NCBI GenBank assembly: GCA_907163375.1
Contig: CAJQUW010011280.1
Location: forward strand, 186,001 to 250,000
Source: Prostheceraeus crozeri
Lineage: Eukaryota > Platyhelminthes > Polycladida > Euryleptidae
DNA: 64,000 bases
Reading direction: 5' to 3'
The notes below the pieces were generated by a model, which saw only the letters and a program-made list of their open reading frames with translations, ran no database searches and was not told where the DNA came from. Made by a program: the position numbers and the translations under genes. This document shows, piece after piece, positions 47,931 to 59,941 of the stretch. Each line of letters opens with the position of its first letter. Position 1 is the first letter of the stretch.

Positions 47931-48292
47931 CGACGATTGTGGACACAGATGGACAACATAGAGAAAACTGGAACCTTCCAACTGACGTTTTTTGTACATC
48001 ACGCGCATTTGTAGACTACATGTATGACTGCACATTATTGAGAATATATCTCATGAAATATCTCATGGTATGCGTAAGCTAGACAATGTATAAACACATG
48101 TGCACAATTGTATGTTATGAGTTAGCCATTAAAGCTCAAAATTATTGAATAAATGTTTGCATGCACAAATGCACATACATGTAAACGTGTAGGTCTACAA
48201 TAAATGTACAGTACATGCATGTTTTGCATACAGGTATACAGGTACAACAATGTAGTATAATGTATATGTTAGGTGTATGTGGCACCTATATA
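47931..48292. other. non-coding stretch, no gene recognised
   Basis: Sequence with many ACATGT/TGCATG-type short motifs. No coding or element signature was seen. Confidence 0.4.
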
Positions 48293-49487
48293 CAGACCGT
48301 TTCAAAAGTAATTGCACAAAAAAGCTAGGTCATTTTCAAATGAAATTTTCGTGTTAAAGTCCTGGATCAATTTTGACAAACGATATACCATATGAAACCT
48401 TGTGTTCCATAGATTGTTTTGACATATATTTCGTTTTCATGTGTGGTCAGCTGTGGTCAGTAGGCCTTATGAAAAAATTGAGCGCTGTCTTTGATGCAGG
48501 ATTTAAACATGAAGACGACAGAATTTTTTATGAAAGTTGGCAGACAGCATGAACTGTCAGTCAGCTTCATCATGATACACGGTTTTTAGGATTGGTTGTA
48601 TGTACAAAAAGATACAATAATAACAAGTCTTACCAAAAAAATGTTGCTAAGAAAATCTCACAAGATTTTCTCATTCATGATGATGTTCAATTTCAATAAC
48701 CTTTGTACCATGTGAAAGGTTTTGTCAAGCACTTTAATTTGGCAAAGCGTTTAGCTTATGTCTGGTCAGCTGTGGTCAGCAGACTTAAAAGTATGAATGT
48801 TTGGTCAATTCGTTCACCGACACCTACAGACGAAACTATGCAATACAGAAAATTGAGATTATCACCATTGAATCAGGCTCGTGTTAAGCTTTCAGATGAT
48901 ATATTGTTTTTCGAATTCAGACATCAATTTGTGCAACTTCATTCAATTTACCCTTTAACCTAATTTTACTCCACTTTCGCGTTAACAATGTTCACCAACG
49001 GTCAACTGCACACAACTTAACAACTTCTGTTGTATTAGCGCTGGTGCTTTTGAGTTTGGGTTTGATGCTGGTGTTATCAGCTCCAAGAATATGTTCATCA
49101 ATTTTTATCAAAATCGGCCCATCCGTTCACTGACAAACTTCAAATTTGTATTATTCCCATAGTCCTTCACGCCGTAGGAATGCTAACACTTGCATGGCGT
49201 CCCATTAATGGAGCAGCACATCAATGATGAAAAGGAGAATAAGTGACACTTGGGCCAACATGATATTTATATCTGAAATAGCATCGTGAAAGTAACAAAG
49301 CAGACAATCACTAATTACTTCATTTAATTAGGCAAACCACACCACTATGTTTCCTGAACCAAGTGTCTCAGCTGACCAAGTAAATAAGTTTATTGATCGA
49401 TTATCAGCATGTGATTAAATTTGATGAGAATATATACAAAAGATATAAGAATTTTTTGTGCTGTGCAACGATTTATGAAACGGTCTG
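48293..49487. mobile_element. 1195-bp TIR element with TA flanks
   Basis: Both ends start CAGACCGTTTCA. The similarity continues weakly for about 35 bp (AAAGTAATTGCACAAAAAA against TAAATCGTTGCACAGCAC). TA lies on both sides, fitting the Tc1/mariner superfamily. Inside, GGTCAGCTGTGGTCAG occurs twice (48445-48460 and 48764-48779). The 86-codon frame at 48703-48963 resembles no transposase I know, so the element is non-autonomous or badly decayed. Confidence 0.8.
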
Positions 49488-50371
49488 TATGCTGCTAAGT
49501 TCATAATGAAATGAATCGCAAGTGATCAGAACCTTTCAATTGCATTACCTATTCTCCATTCATGTTTGAATGATAAGCAGATCGACAGCATCCGTTATGA
49601 CTGCTTGTGATGACGGCGCTCTGATTCGATGTCCTAAATACCGTTTATCTATTATTCCTATGGTATAAATAGAACAGTGCACACAATATCGGTCCAAAAA
49701 TCACAGTGCGTCTAATACCAGTCTCTTAACTATGATATTGCAAATTGATCGTTCTCCTTCACCATCTGTGTAAGTTTGCTTCATTCAAATCTTAAATATT
49801 TCTTTAAAGACTTCACATGATTTTAAAGTGTAACTGAATCACCAGTCAAATAATATTAGGTAAAAATCAATTGCAACTGTTCTCCAAAAGTGCAGAAATT
49901 GTTTACTTGGCAGTTATAAGACGTGAGAATTATATTAGACCGATGTACTTTTTCTGGAAGAGAAGATAATTATAGCAAATTAAATGATGTTTTTCAAATA
50001 TGATAAAGCATCAATATCAACTTTTAATTCATCAACACCTATCCGCAACAGCAATTGGATCAAATTTTCTTCTTAAGGTCTACAGCCCTCCGACTTATCA
50101 ATTATTCTCTATAGAAAGCAGATATCTCTTTAGTAGGAAGCATTCTGATTTGAAATTATTGACCCACGTGAGCAGTATGTATTTTTTGTAATTTTCATAC
50201 TAGTAGTATTTATATTCATTATTATTGTCACTATGCTTATATAATTATTTTTTGATTTCATTTGAGGATGTAGTTTCTACTGTAGCATTTGCGGACCATG
50301 TTTGCAAACATTTGAACGCGATTAACAGATTTGCCAACCTCCAACATTAGAATAGCAGAAAAATTATATGA
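49488..50371. other. non-coding stretch, no gene recognised
   Basis: AT-rich sequence with no recognisable coding or repeat structure up to the TA microsatellite. Confidence 0.4.
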
Positions 50372-50394
50372 ATATATATATATATATATATATA
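50372..50394. repeat. (TA)n microsatellite
   Basis: About eleven TA units left of the Penelope-like element. Confidence 0.9.
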
Positions 50395-50450
50395 ATTTCG
50401 AGGAATTGAATCAATTTCCGTCAAAGTGCTCAACTGTGAAAGGAGCAACG

Positions 50451-51745
50451 TATACCCAAAGTTAGGAGGAAAAACTCAGAACTCGGTACTCAGAGTTTCA
50501 TGTTAACACAATCATCAGCCAAAGCTAAGGAACGAATTTTACAAAGTTAAAATATTGAAGTAAATATGTAATCGGAGTAACCGTGACCTTTACAATTTAA
50601 AGAAATATGCACAGTTACAATAGAAGAATATACAATCGGTGTTTATCGTGACCTTTGCAAAGCAGGACACAAAGAAAGTTAATGTCTTGATAGCAAATAC
50701 TTATTTCGGTGCCTGCATTTGGAGACAAGTTCATTCCGCTTGTTGAGTAGGTTATCACCGTCGTGGTCCAAAATGAAAAACTTCTCGCTGAGACAGAGGT
50801 CGCACCTTTTCGTTACTTGGTTGAAGGGTTTGCAAACTTTTTTTATCCTCCACTTTACTATTGGGCTGGAACCTGCTTCCTTCCAGGTTCAATCCACCTT
50901 ACAGCAGAACCGTGGCAACAAATGTGGGTCAACGCTTTTTGGAACTCGTTGACAGACACTTCAGAGATGGCACCAGATTTCAAAGGGTCTTTAATAGAAA
51001 CACCCTCAAAGTGAGCTATAGCTGTATGCCCAACATCAAATCAATCATAAACGCCCATAACCGGAGAATGTTGAGCAAAGAAGAGAATAACAAAGATCGG
51101 AGGGAATGCAATTGCATGAACAAAGAAAAATGCCCTTTGCAAAATAAATGTATGGCAAGCAACATTGTGTATGAGGCCCAAATTACTTGTAATGGTCAGA
51201 ATAGAAGATATCTGGGTATTTGCGAAAGTTCATTCAAGCTCAGATACGCTAATCACAAGAAGTCGTTTTCCCATGAAAAATACAAGCATGAAACTGAACT
51301 GTCTAAGGAATATTGGAGGCTGAAGGAAGCAGGTTCCAGCCCAATAGTAAAGTGGAGGATAAAAAAGTTTGCAAACCCTTCAACCAAGTAACGAAAAGGT
51401 GCGACCTCTGTCTCAGCGAGAAGTTTTCATTTTGGACCACGACGGTGATAACCTACTCAACAAGCGGAATGAACTTGTCTCCAAATGCAGGCACCGAAAT
51501 AAGTATTTGCTATCAAGACATTAACTTTCTTTGTGTCCTGCTTTGCAAAGGTCACGATAAACACGAATGCATATTCTTCTATTGTAACTGTGCATATTTC
51601 TTTAAATTGTAAAGGTCACGGTTACTCCGATTACATATTTACTTCAATATTTTAACTTTGTAAAATTCGTTCCTCAGCTTTGGCTGATGATTGTGTTAAC
51701 ATGAAACTCTGAGTACCGAGTTCTGAGTTTTTCCTCCTAACTTTG

Positions 51746-51750
<5 letters not shown>
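50451..51750 (+). mobile_element. Penelope-like element with inverted 3'-end arm
   Basis: A plus-strand fragment (50885-51750) contains the end of a Penelope-like ORF with a GIY-YIG endonuclease. Its last 429 bp (51322-51750) recur inverted at 50451-50884, so the element is bounded by inverted copies of its own 3' end. Truncation with partial inverted or tandem copies is known for this class. The reverse transcriptase is missing. TA-rich microsatellite borders the right end. Confidence 0.88.
50861..51391 (+). pseudogene. Penelope-type GIY-YIG endonuclease, C-terminal fragment
   Basis: Family-typical sequence starts near residue 8 with SRFNPPYSRTVATNVGQRFL and runs through LKVSYSCMPNIKSIINAHN. 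The cysteine cluster CNCMNKEKCPLQNKC follows, then the GIY-YIG core IVYEAQIT and RRYLGICESSFKLRYANHKK, ending ELSKEYWRLK. The endonuclease nicks DNA to prime reverse transcription. The normal C-terminus (KRCDLCLSEKF and then NKRNELVSKCRHRNKYLL-like sequence) lies in other frames after 51391, so at least one frameshift is present. Without RT it is dead. Confidence 0.9.
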
Positions 51751-51792
<42 letters not shown>

Positions 51793-51812
51793 CTATATAT
51801 ATATATATATAC
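51748..51812. repeat. (TA)n microsatellite
   Basis: A TA tract of about 65 bp with one ATTTATC interruption, directly after the Penelope-like element. It may mark the insertion target or have grown from the element tail. Confidence 0.9.
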
Positions 51813-53057
51813 ATAAATGTAATTTTTAGTTTTTAAGGGGAAGTTGTGGCTTGCAGCTTTCGTAGGGGCAGTTTTCCACATATTATTGCATCATCATTCA
51901 TTTGTAGTATATTCTTCAATATTTGAGTTTATTTATTTCTTGCTGCTTCATTTGTAAAATGGATTGCAAGTCAAACATATTCCTAAAACCTTTTAAAGGC
52001 CCTATGGAGCAAATTAGCACGAAAACATTTTGAATATCTAACTCATAATGTCACTGTTCTATGTGGAAAATACAGTTGTGATGGCCGATAAACCTGTTGT
52101 ACAATGAATAGTAGTCTACTCTACATTTATAAGGGATCTCTACTTGAGTGTCTATAACAAAGTGCTTGAATGTAATTTATTTACTTTGGTCTATAACGAT
52201 TCCACAATAGATGAATCTAGGCCTATAGGTCGGCCGAGTACGTGGATGTTGTCCCAAACCTAAATTTGAAGTTTAGTATAACGAATAATGGCAAATAAGC
52301 TCATGGATGCTGCGTTGCTTTTCCTTACTTAAAGAGTTTAACTTCACGGGTCGCCTATTCTTTTGCCCCTTGACCAGATGAGCCGATGACCTAGAGCAAA
52401 AGAACTGTCGTAAGTACCCGTGACTCGCAAGCACCCAAAGTATACCCGTGATTATTTCGATTGTTGTTAGACTTATCCTTCTTCAGAACACCACAAAACG
52501 TTTCGACATTTCGATGTTTTGCATCGGATATTCAGATGATGTACACGTGGAAATAATAAATAATTCATCAAAACCTGAAATGACTGAAACTGCCGATTGA
52601 CTGCAGCGCAGGCCAACATACGTCTACCAAAACAACATATAAAAGACTGAAAATATGGCAGATGGAGAAGAACTTTAAAGTGTTTCGATTACTAATTTTC
52701 GCAATTGCACAATATTCACACTTCACCCTGCTAAATGAAATCAACTGAAGGAATTATGTGAAGGATCTGTCATCTGTGTATAAAGTTCATCAACTAATGC
52801 AAAAGGAAAAAATCAAATAAATGGCATCAGAAAGTGATCTTTATGTCTCAAGTCAACTGCCTGTATACCTTCAATGAAAAGTAATTTAATAAGACACTTA
52901 TAAAAATAACTTGTGGAGCTAGCTTGAGGGATGCCTCTGAAGTTAATGCGAATTTTCAATTTGGCGAATTTTTCAGAATGACAGATGTCAAAACGAGTGC
53001 GGATAATGTGTTACAGTCATCCGCAGATGGTAGTTGAGAGCAAACCAGTCTTCTGCA
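51813..53057. other. non-coding stretch
   Basis: No gene was recognised. Around 52475-52545 the minus strand contains ATCGAAATGTCGAAACGTTT near TTCTGAAGAAGG. This resembles the pseudo-LTR of Penelope-like elements and may be a second small relic. A short, well-bounded exon-like piece at 52975-53029 is phase-incompatible with the next exon found. Confidence 0.35.
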
Positions 53058-54128
53058 CAGGGATTGCAAATACATGGGTTTTTGCAAGCACCCAGATCCC
53101 TAATCCGGATCCTAAACCCAGGTACCCGGGCGGATCCCGGATCCTATTATCAAAAGTGATCAAATTGCATGTAATTCACTTTCATTATCATGAAACATTG
53201 AATAGTCTGGTTTCCGAGATAAAGTTTCATAAGCATAAAAGCATACTAATGAAGTGACTTTGAAATCCTAGGATTTTGCTATCGTCAACTTTAGTTGTCA
53301 TTCTGGTTATCAGTTGTTATAATCTTTTTTGCAAATTATCATTACTAAATATCAATAGATGATTACAAGTATTTAAAATATCGGTATTACAATTAATGCC
53401 GAGCTTAGAGAAATGTGTGCTCTTTGTAAGTACATGATAGCTGAAACTGAATTTCTGAATTAATTTTAGTTCTGAATCTAAGTTTAGGCCTATATTAACC
53501 ATGATTGTCAATCAAAAAACAAATTCAATAGCGATAAACAAGGGCATTAAATTGAAATAAAGAAAAGACAGCAAGCCTTCTTTTATTTGTGTTTATTTAA
53601 CTAATATACAAATATCCAACTATTGGACTTATTGATAGCTATTGTTCATTGTAAGTACAAGGTAGTCGGATCAATTCCGTATGTCTGGAGAAGCACAATG
53701 GATATTTCTTTATGTTATTACCTTTGGAGTTCATGGATGTCCATTCATTCCTTGGTGTGGAATAGTAAAGCGGGTACAGTGGTTACAAGTCTACAACGGC
53801 AACATGACAATTAGAATGAACGAAGCATGAAAAAACTGCATATTTTTTGCACTCGCACATTAATAGATGGTCATTTAATACCGAGCTACAGACATTCCTG
53901 GATAAAACATTTCTATTAAGATTTATATTCGCATTCCTGGCTGCCACTCCCAACTCTAAGTGATTAACGAGAAAAACGAGTTTGAGGCTCTATAACTTTT
54001 ATAACTTCTATCGTTAAATAGGATTTTCCACAGCATTAATGACCATCAACATATTATCATAACGCTCATCGCTGGATATGGAATCCGTGCGGATCTCATA
54101 CCGGATCCCGGATCCGGTGCAATCCCTG
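53058..54128. mobile_element. hAT-like element, 1071 bp
   Basis: Both ends read CAGGGATTGCA inward, a typical hAT terminus. Subterminal GGATCC-rich blocks occur at both ends (53113-53150 and 54092-54116). The flanking 8-mers CTTCTGCA and TCTCTGCA agree at 6 of 8 positions. The interior is AT-rich and non-coding, so the element is non-autonomous. Confidence 0.82.
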
Positions 54129-56060
54129 TCTCTGCATCACACTCATAAATTAGGATTCAGTTGTCCGGTGTCCCTCAAATTGCAAAATCCTGGTGACACA
54201 TTTGACATCTTTTGACATTTCGAGTCATTGCTGCTGCCATAAAACATATTTCCCAGTTAATTGGTTAGTTTGGTTAATTTGCTAATGACTGGAGTTAAAA
54301 AGAAATATATCTCAAAACTTTTACAAGTTCTGCACACACAAGGCTTCCCTCAAGTTACAAAATTAGACAATTTTTGAACATCGTTTCTAGGAGACAATCG
54401 CAAATGTCCATCGTTTGAAGAATCCAAACTTAAAAACGACAACCTTTTTCCAATGCCATGCAGTACTGATCAACAGATATCCCAGAAAGTGAAATTTGTA
54501 TTTGAAAGATTCCAGCAGGGACATCTATGATTAATATGAATTTTATATGAATATGATTTCCAGCATGATATTGCAGTTCTTTGCATTTTTATCAGTGCAT
54601 TTAAAAAGTGGTTGTTGCACGGACAATCTGTCTATTGAATGTATTGAGATATCATTGCAGTTACTCGCACTAGTGCAAAGAACTCTATTATCATGCAGGA
54701 AATATAATGCCACATAGCTTATCGTGCTTCCACCTATAATTGAATTCACTGTCTATGTTACTTAAAGCACTCGACGCTTCGCGTCTCGCATAGAAATTAA
54801 CAATACCATAGAAAGTCCTAGAATGGAATTTGCATGAAAATTATGGCACACGCCTGGGGAACTTAGTTGGGGCAAAATGCAACTTGTGTGATCTGGTTTC
54901 CATGTTTTCTGATTGGCATTTATATTTATCAAGCCAATTTGTTATCTGGATTGTTGCCCAGTGTCCTAAGATCATTTAAGCAAAAGCAATAATGAATTTA
55001 CAAAATACTGCGGCGACAGGATGACAAAGAAGGAAATCTTTTCAAACGTTCTATACGTTCATCATTTTGAAAAATCGCTCCTATAATCTATCAATAGCAT
55101 AATAAGACATCTAATTATATTAATAGCATAATAATATATCTGAGTGATGATTGTAGGTAAAGAAGCTTTCAGTGTGTTTATTGCAGAATAGCTCTAGGTT
55201 TCTATATCGCTTGAAGGAGAAATTTTCCAATAATTGGATTTTCATCTGTGAATTCTTGAGATGCTCTTACAGCCGGTATACCGACCACTTTCAATTGTGA
55301 TTATGTGAGTCAATTTTTAATTCGTTTTCCAGCATTGAAAAATTGGATGATAGTTGTCAATGACTGCTACAAATAGACACAGTATGATAATCCGTGGAAT
55401 AGTAGGCTATTTTGCATGAAACAATGCCATATCTCACTTGCAATTATCTTCATGAAAATTCTGTAATTTGCTGTCAACAACTTCCACAACTAATTTGGCA
55501 AATACCTTGACCATGATGCAATGTTTTAGATCGAATCTAATCTATGTACAAACCATAGATTTTCCATGTGCCATCATTGTGCATAAGCAAGATATCAAAC
55601 TTCCATTCTAGTGTACCATTATCTACTTCTATGGCGTCTCGTGATTCAGATAACATAGACAGTTCGTTCAATTATGGTCATAGAAGTAGATATGGTATTG
55701 TTAATTTCTATGATCATGGTGGAAGCACTGAAAGCTATGCGGTAATAAACATATAAATCATAGATGTCCGTGATGCCAGTGATAAAATATCAAAAAAACT
55801 GACAGTCGCTAGACAGCCTTTTACATTTTTGCGACCGTTTTTGAATATGATTACAGAGAAATGCAACTAAATAGAGGTTTACCAAGGGCCCAACAAATCT
55901 AGCACACTAGTAGACCAATCACGCAAAAAACTTTCTTCCTGAAACCCTGATTATGGCTGAGGAAGACACAGATAGGAGAGCAGGGGAATGTTAGAATAGG
56001 TTCAGTTTGTTGATAACACCGAATATAACGTGGAACTAATTTCTTTGCAATTCATTACAG
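54129..56060. other. non-coding stretch upstream of Rubicon-like exon
   Basis: Presumably intron or 5' flank of the host gene. CATAGAAATTAACAATACC at 54791-54809 recurs inverted at 55694-55712, and a related TATCTACTTCTATG pair lies at 55620-55700. This hints at a decayed TIR element of about 0.9 kb. No exon with acceptable phase was found. Confidence 0.4.
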
Positions 56061-56352
56061 TTTCCATAAAGGAGACCAATCTTCTTTTGGAATGTCAGAT
56101 CTGGAGAGTGTGAATACACCAGAGGACAAAGAAGAAAACTCCCGAAAACTGTTTTTAAATTCACCATCATTACACGGTCGGTTTCAAAGTGACCAAACGG
56201 CACAATCCGAATGTCACCAATGCGGCACATCGATCGGAACAGAATTCTGCTTCTTTTCTGGTCAACTATTTTGTACGGCCTGCTTTGATGGAGGGTATCT
56301 ACATATGATTCCTTCTCATGTAATGAAGAATGGCGATTTCAGAGAGAAACCG
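56061..56352 (+). CDS. Rubicon-homology (DUF4206) gene, zinc-finger exon
   Basis: The exon is bounded by TTCATTACAG and GTAAGA. It opens one base into a codon, runs open, and ends on a codon boundary. The C-terminal half matches the start of the Rubicon-homology domain: CHQCGTSIG, then FCFFSGQLFCTACFDGG (four cysteines for a zinc site), MIPSHVMKNGDF and REKP. In Rubicon, Pacer and PLEKHM1 this domain binds RAB7 on late endosomes and autophagosomes and tunes autophagosome maturation and endosome traffic. The N-terminal 45 residues are polar and family-unspecific. The loop between the cysteine pairs is shorter than in vertebrate Rubicon. Start codon and upstream exons were not found; the ATG at 56092 is unlikely to be the true start because the frame is open to the acceptor. 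Confidence 0.82.
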
Positions 56353-56517
56353 GTAAGATTTGAAAATTTGAAATCACATGTAGATTTTGTTAAGAATTGA
56401 ATTGACGCAATTCATATCAGATTATTAATAAGTTAGGATGTGAGAACGTCAGAAAGCGTCCGTGGAACTTGCAAATCTCACAGCAATTTAATGAAAAGGA
56501 ATAATATATTTTATTAT

Positions 56518-56736
56518 AAGGAAATGAAATTAATTTATCTTTCGACGCACAGACAATTTGTTTTTATTTCGTAACAAATATTTCAGCGAACCGCTCTTCT
56601 CAATCAGAATTTTAATTTACAGTATAAAATTCTGTAATCTAAAATTCTGATTGAGAAGAGCGGTTCGCCGAAATATATAGTAAGAAATAAAAACAAATTT
56701 TCTGTGCGTCGAAAGATAAATTAATTTCATTTCCTT
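56518..56736. repeat. foldback MITE in Rubicon-like intron
   Basis: Arms 56518-56614 and 56640-56736 (97 bp each) are about 90% inverted-identical, with a 25-bp loop. The ends start AAGGAAATGAAATT, and TTAT occurs directly on both sides as a possible target duplication. It has no coding capacity. Confidence 0.85.
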
Positions 56737-58878
56737 TTATATAAATGCTATCTAAATATTTCTTTATAAGTTCAGTTAATGTTGCTAGAAATTGAATAAT
56801 ATATTTGAGATATATTACTTTTGAAATCTGAGAACATTACATATACATTTATTTTGAAAATGAATTAATGATATTATATTTAAGAAAACAGGCTGAAATA
56901 TTGCAGAAATAAACCCTCAGAAGTCAGAAACTAAATTTGATGACTGAACTGCTACAAATTTCGTTTGAAACGAGTTAAAATGCCGCAAAAACTGAGCGAT
57001 ATTTTCCAAGATCTTTCAAGTTGTTAAACGATTATCAATTTAACAACATGTGTACATCCCAGTATGTGAATGTTACATTTGCTCGAAAATTACAACAAAG
57101 CACGAAGCGGTGCTGCAATAATGAGACAAGGAATGTTGATGCACAATTGTACAGTACAAAAAGTCAACCTGCTCAAAGCCTAAGACCAAAATAAAATTAC
57201 AGTGCTATGTACACTTCAAACAATAATATAATGCAGTGCAACAATAATAACTCAATTTACTGTATGCAATTATTATGGGGTACAAATACAATTTCCCTTG
57301 CCTCGGATATAACGCACCATTTTTGTACGTCCTTTCAAGTACGCTATAAGCAGGTTTTACTGCAATTGAAAATGCTCAGTTCAATCAAAGGCCTCTAATT
57401 GACAAATTTGTTATAATTAGACGCTTAACAATGAACATTATGACAAAAATAGAAAAAGTTTCTGGAATAACCTGGTAATTTATCTCACTTCATGTTTACT
57501 TAGTTCATATCTGGTTCAATTCACATGCCGTTGGCACTGATCGATTGGTAAATGAATAGATTAACATGAATATACATGTTATTATCTATTAATAGCAAGA
57601 TCGTTGCTATCTTCAACTGTTATACCCTCTCAGTGTCATTGAATAAGAAATGATTGAATGTGTCGAACAGTCGCATACAGTTAATGCTAAATTTAGTGGC
57701 TATCTATTCTAAACTCCGGAATTGCAACATTGAATTGGTCAAATGACGCTGATGATTAAGACAGCTAAACTGGCGTATTAATTAATTAATCGTCGCAAAA
57801 AAGAACAATTCATTCACAACAACTCTTTCGCAAGAAATTCAGGTGCATCAACATCTAAGGCCATAACAAATATATCCATTACTTAAGCGATGAAAGTGTC
57901 TCTACTTGAATTTTGAATTCAAAATTAAATAATACTTAATAATAAATCAAGCAATCTTGAAAAATTGTCATTGCCATGTGCAGACTAAGATAAAGCAATT
58001 TTATATTTTTCAAAAATCAATTTATGTTCAATCATTTACTGTTCACGATTAGAAACTGAGAGGCATCGCCGAATTCAATAATGATATTCTTTGCATTGAC
58101 TGACTGGTTTGTCTGTGCAAGTAATGTTTTTGTGGGAGCTACTATACAATTCTGAGGGATCGCACGGTGGGTGCATTCGACCGCATTTCAGAAATCTTTG
58201 AGTCTGAATTTGACCGAATTTCATAGATTAACAATGCGCACAGGTAATTGATACCATTCATCTTCCTTTGATTCTCTCCATATGATGTACATTAATAATG
58301 CACTGGAAGATGTGTGTGCAATGCAAATAGCAAGGAGTTCTGTATCTTTTTCTGTTTTAATTTCGGTCATTAAACAGACACTTTTAAATGGGATAGTGAT
58401 AAGAAATGTAATTTTAGATAATATGATTGCGTATTTTGCAGTGTGAAATGTCTCCTCACAACCTATGACAAAAATGTAAACGAAGCAAGTTCTTGTAACC
58501 TATCTCCGAAAGAAGCTGTATATGGCAATACCTGTCGATTGGAAGCACCCTGCAGCACGTCATTGGAAATAATAGATCCAGTGATATGACTCCAGTTTTC
58601 AGTGAATTGCATCCAGACAATGTGTAATTCGGGATATAATTCACAGGATGAAGAAGGAATAATTATGATTTTTATTAATAAATCGGAATGCTTGTGCAGT
58701 GTCTGAATACAATAGCATTCTTTCTTCTTATGCTATACTAACCATGCAAGAGGTAACTGGAAGTGGGAAGATAGCCGATAGTTGTAGGTAGAATGTTGGC
58801 AAGCCAGTCACGGCAAATGGTTTGAAGGTGCTGAGACTGACATTGAACAGTTTTGCTCAATGGTGAACAAGAAAAAAG
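56737..58878. other. intronic stretch, nothing recognised
   Basis: Intron between the first two recognised exons (intron 56353-59089, 2737 bp). Apart from the foldback MITE and the SINE nothing was identified. Confidence 0.5.
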
Positions 58879-58978
58879 AGTGCACTTATTTTTTAAATGT
58901 CTCAGGTGTGACCCGACTTAAGTTTTAGGCCCTCCTAGTCGCTGAGCGAACACTGCGACCAGGCCACTCTGCTGCCAC
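58879..58978 (-). repeat. tRNA-derived SINE remnant, second copy
   Basis: On the minus strand an A-box-like GTGGCCTGGTCGCAG and the block GTTCGCTCAGCG are followed by GGGTCACACCTGAGAC and a tail ending AAGTGCACTC. The block order and the tail agree with 13105-13202, so both are copies of one SINE family. The B-box part is degraded. Confidence 0.6.
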
Positions 58979-59089
58979 AGTAGTAACTCTGCAAAACATT
59001 GTGCAATTTGGTACCGGTATTTCTGTACGAGCAGGAGGTGGGTTAACCGGTTTCGCAATTACCCAATTGAAAATTCATTTGTATTTCAG

Positions 59090-59389
59090 GTTTCTAATGT
59101 GTATATTGAAGAATTGAAGAAACTCTGGAATACTCATTCAATTCAAGTTACCCCTCAGTTGATAAGAATTTACCCTATCATTGGAAAGTACACGATTGTC
59201 AAAAGGCGATATCTTATTCTACGTCATGTCAGTACGCATGAAAGCTCAAGTGGAAGTCAGTCCACGCAAGTGAATGTCGAGTCAGAGAGCAAAGCGATGC
59301 AAATTTTCACGAGGTTGCAAGAGATTCCTGAAGAAACGGATCATCCGAATTCCTTGTCTCCTGATTGCAAACATGATGAGCCCTTGAAG
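59090..59389 (+). CDS. Rubicon-homology gene, second recognised exon
   Basis: The exon is preceded by TTTGTATTTCAG and followed by GTAAATAAC. It is exactly 100 codons with phase 0 at both sides, so it joins the 56061-56352 exon in frame. It starts VSNVYIEELKKLWNTHSIQV, which aligns with the Rubicon stretch reading V-S-N-F ... I-W-N after the first zinc site. LIRIYPIIGKYTIVKRRYL follows in place of the family's helical L-Y-x-x-V ... L-R segment. The last 50 residues are serine- and acid-rich and not conserved, an apparent insertion relative to vertebrate proteins. The frame is also open for 24 codons past the donor, so the splice site rather than a stop defines the end. Confidence 0.78.
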
Positions 59390-59557
59390 GTAAATAACAA
59401 GCATATCACGTTGATTGATGAATTCCATTTATCATCCAGAATATCAAGGAATGCAGAATAAAATCAGTTAAATATTGAAATGTCAATTAATACCGTTACC
59501 CCTGCAATGATGTCATGTGCTTACTGTTATATGTCTTTCAGGATAAACAGATCATAG

Positions 59558-59941
59558 AGTGAAACAGACATACATGTTCACATAAAAAATTTTTCTGGCA
59601 GCAGTAGAGACTGCGTTTTCTTTCAAGGACTCATCTGTGTTGATCGAGAAGACCCAAAACTAACTAATTATAAAAGATTGCTGAGTGTACTAAGTAATAA
59701 AGCGTATGGTTTCATACTGTCTAATCTAACAGTTGATGCCGTTCCAGTACTGATGAGTCTTTGTAGGAAAAAGTGGCTGTTGAATAATTTTGTGCTTAAA
59801 TTGTCTGAATCTGAGGATATCTTTCTATTATGCGTCCATGCGAACTGGCATTCTGCAGTATTTTATGATTATCAGCCGCACGGCAAGGTCAGGATAAATA
59901 AACGCATGGCAGACTGCTTGGCATTTTTCTGCTACTTTTGA
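59558..59941 (+). other. unidentified 128-codon open stretch in intron
   Basis: Open frame from 59558 to a TGA at 59939. It includes CVFFQGLICVDREDPKL and FLLCVHANWHSAVFYDY, with residue use that looks coding. It begins right after a TCATAG that could serve as an acceptor. It does not resemble the Rubicon-homology domain, whose alignment resumes only at 62622. It may be an alternative exon, a retrocopy or part of a fossil element; I cannot say. Confidence 0.25.

Noticed and set aside
52975-53029. Short exon with a good acceptor (TTTTTCAG) and a GTAG donor, ATG in frame
   Set aside because: Its end phase does not join the 56061 exon without creating a stop, and the next sequence is a hAT-like element end.
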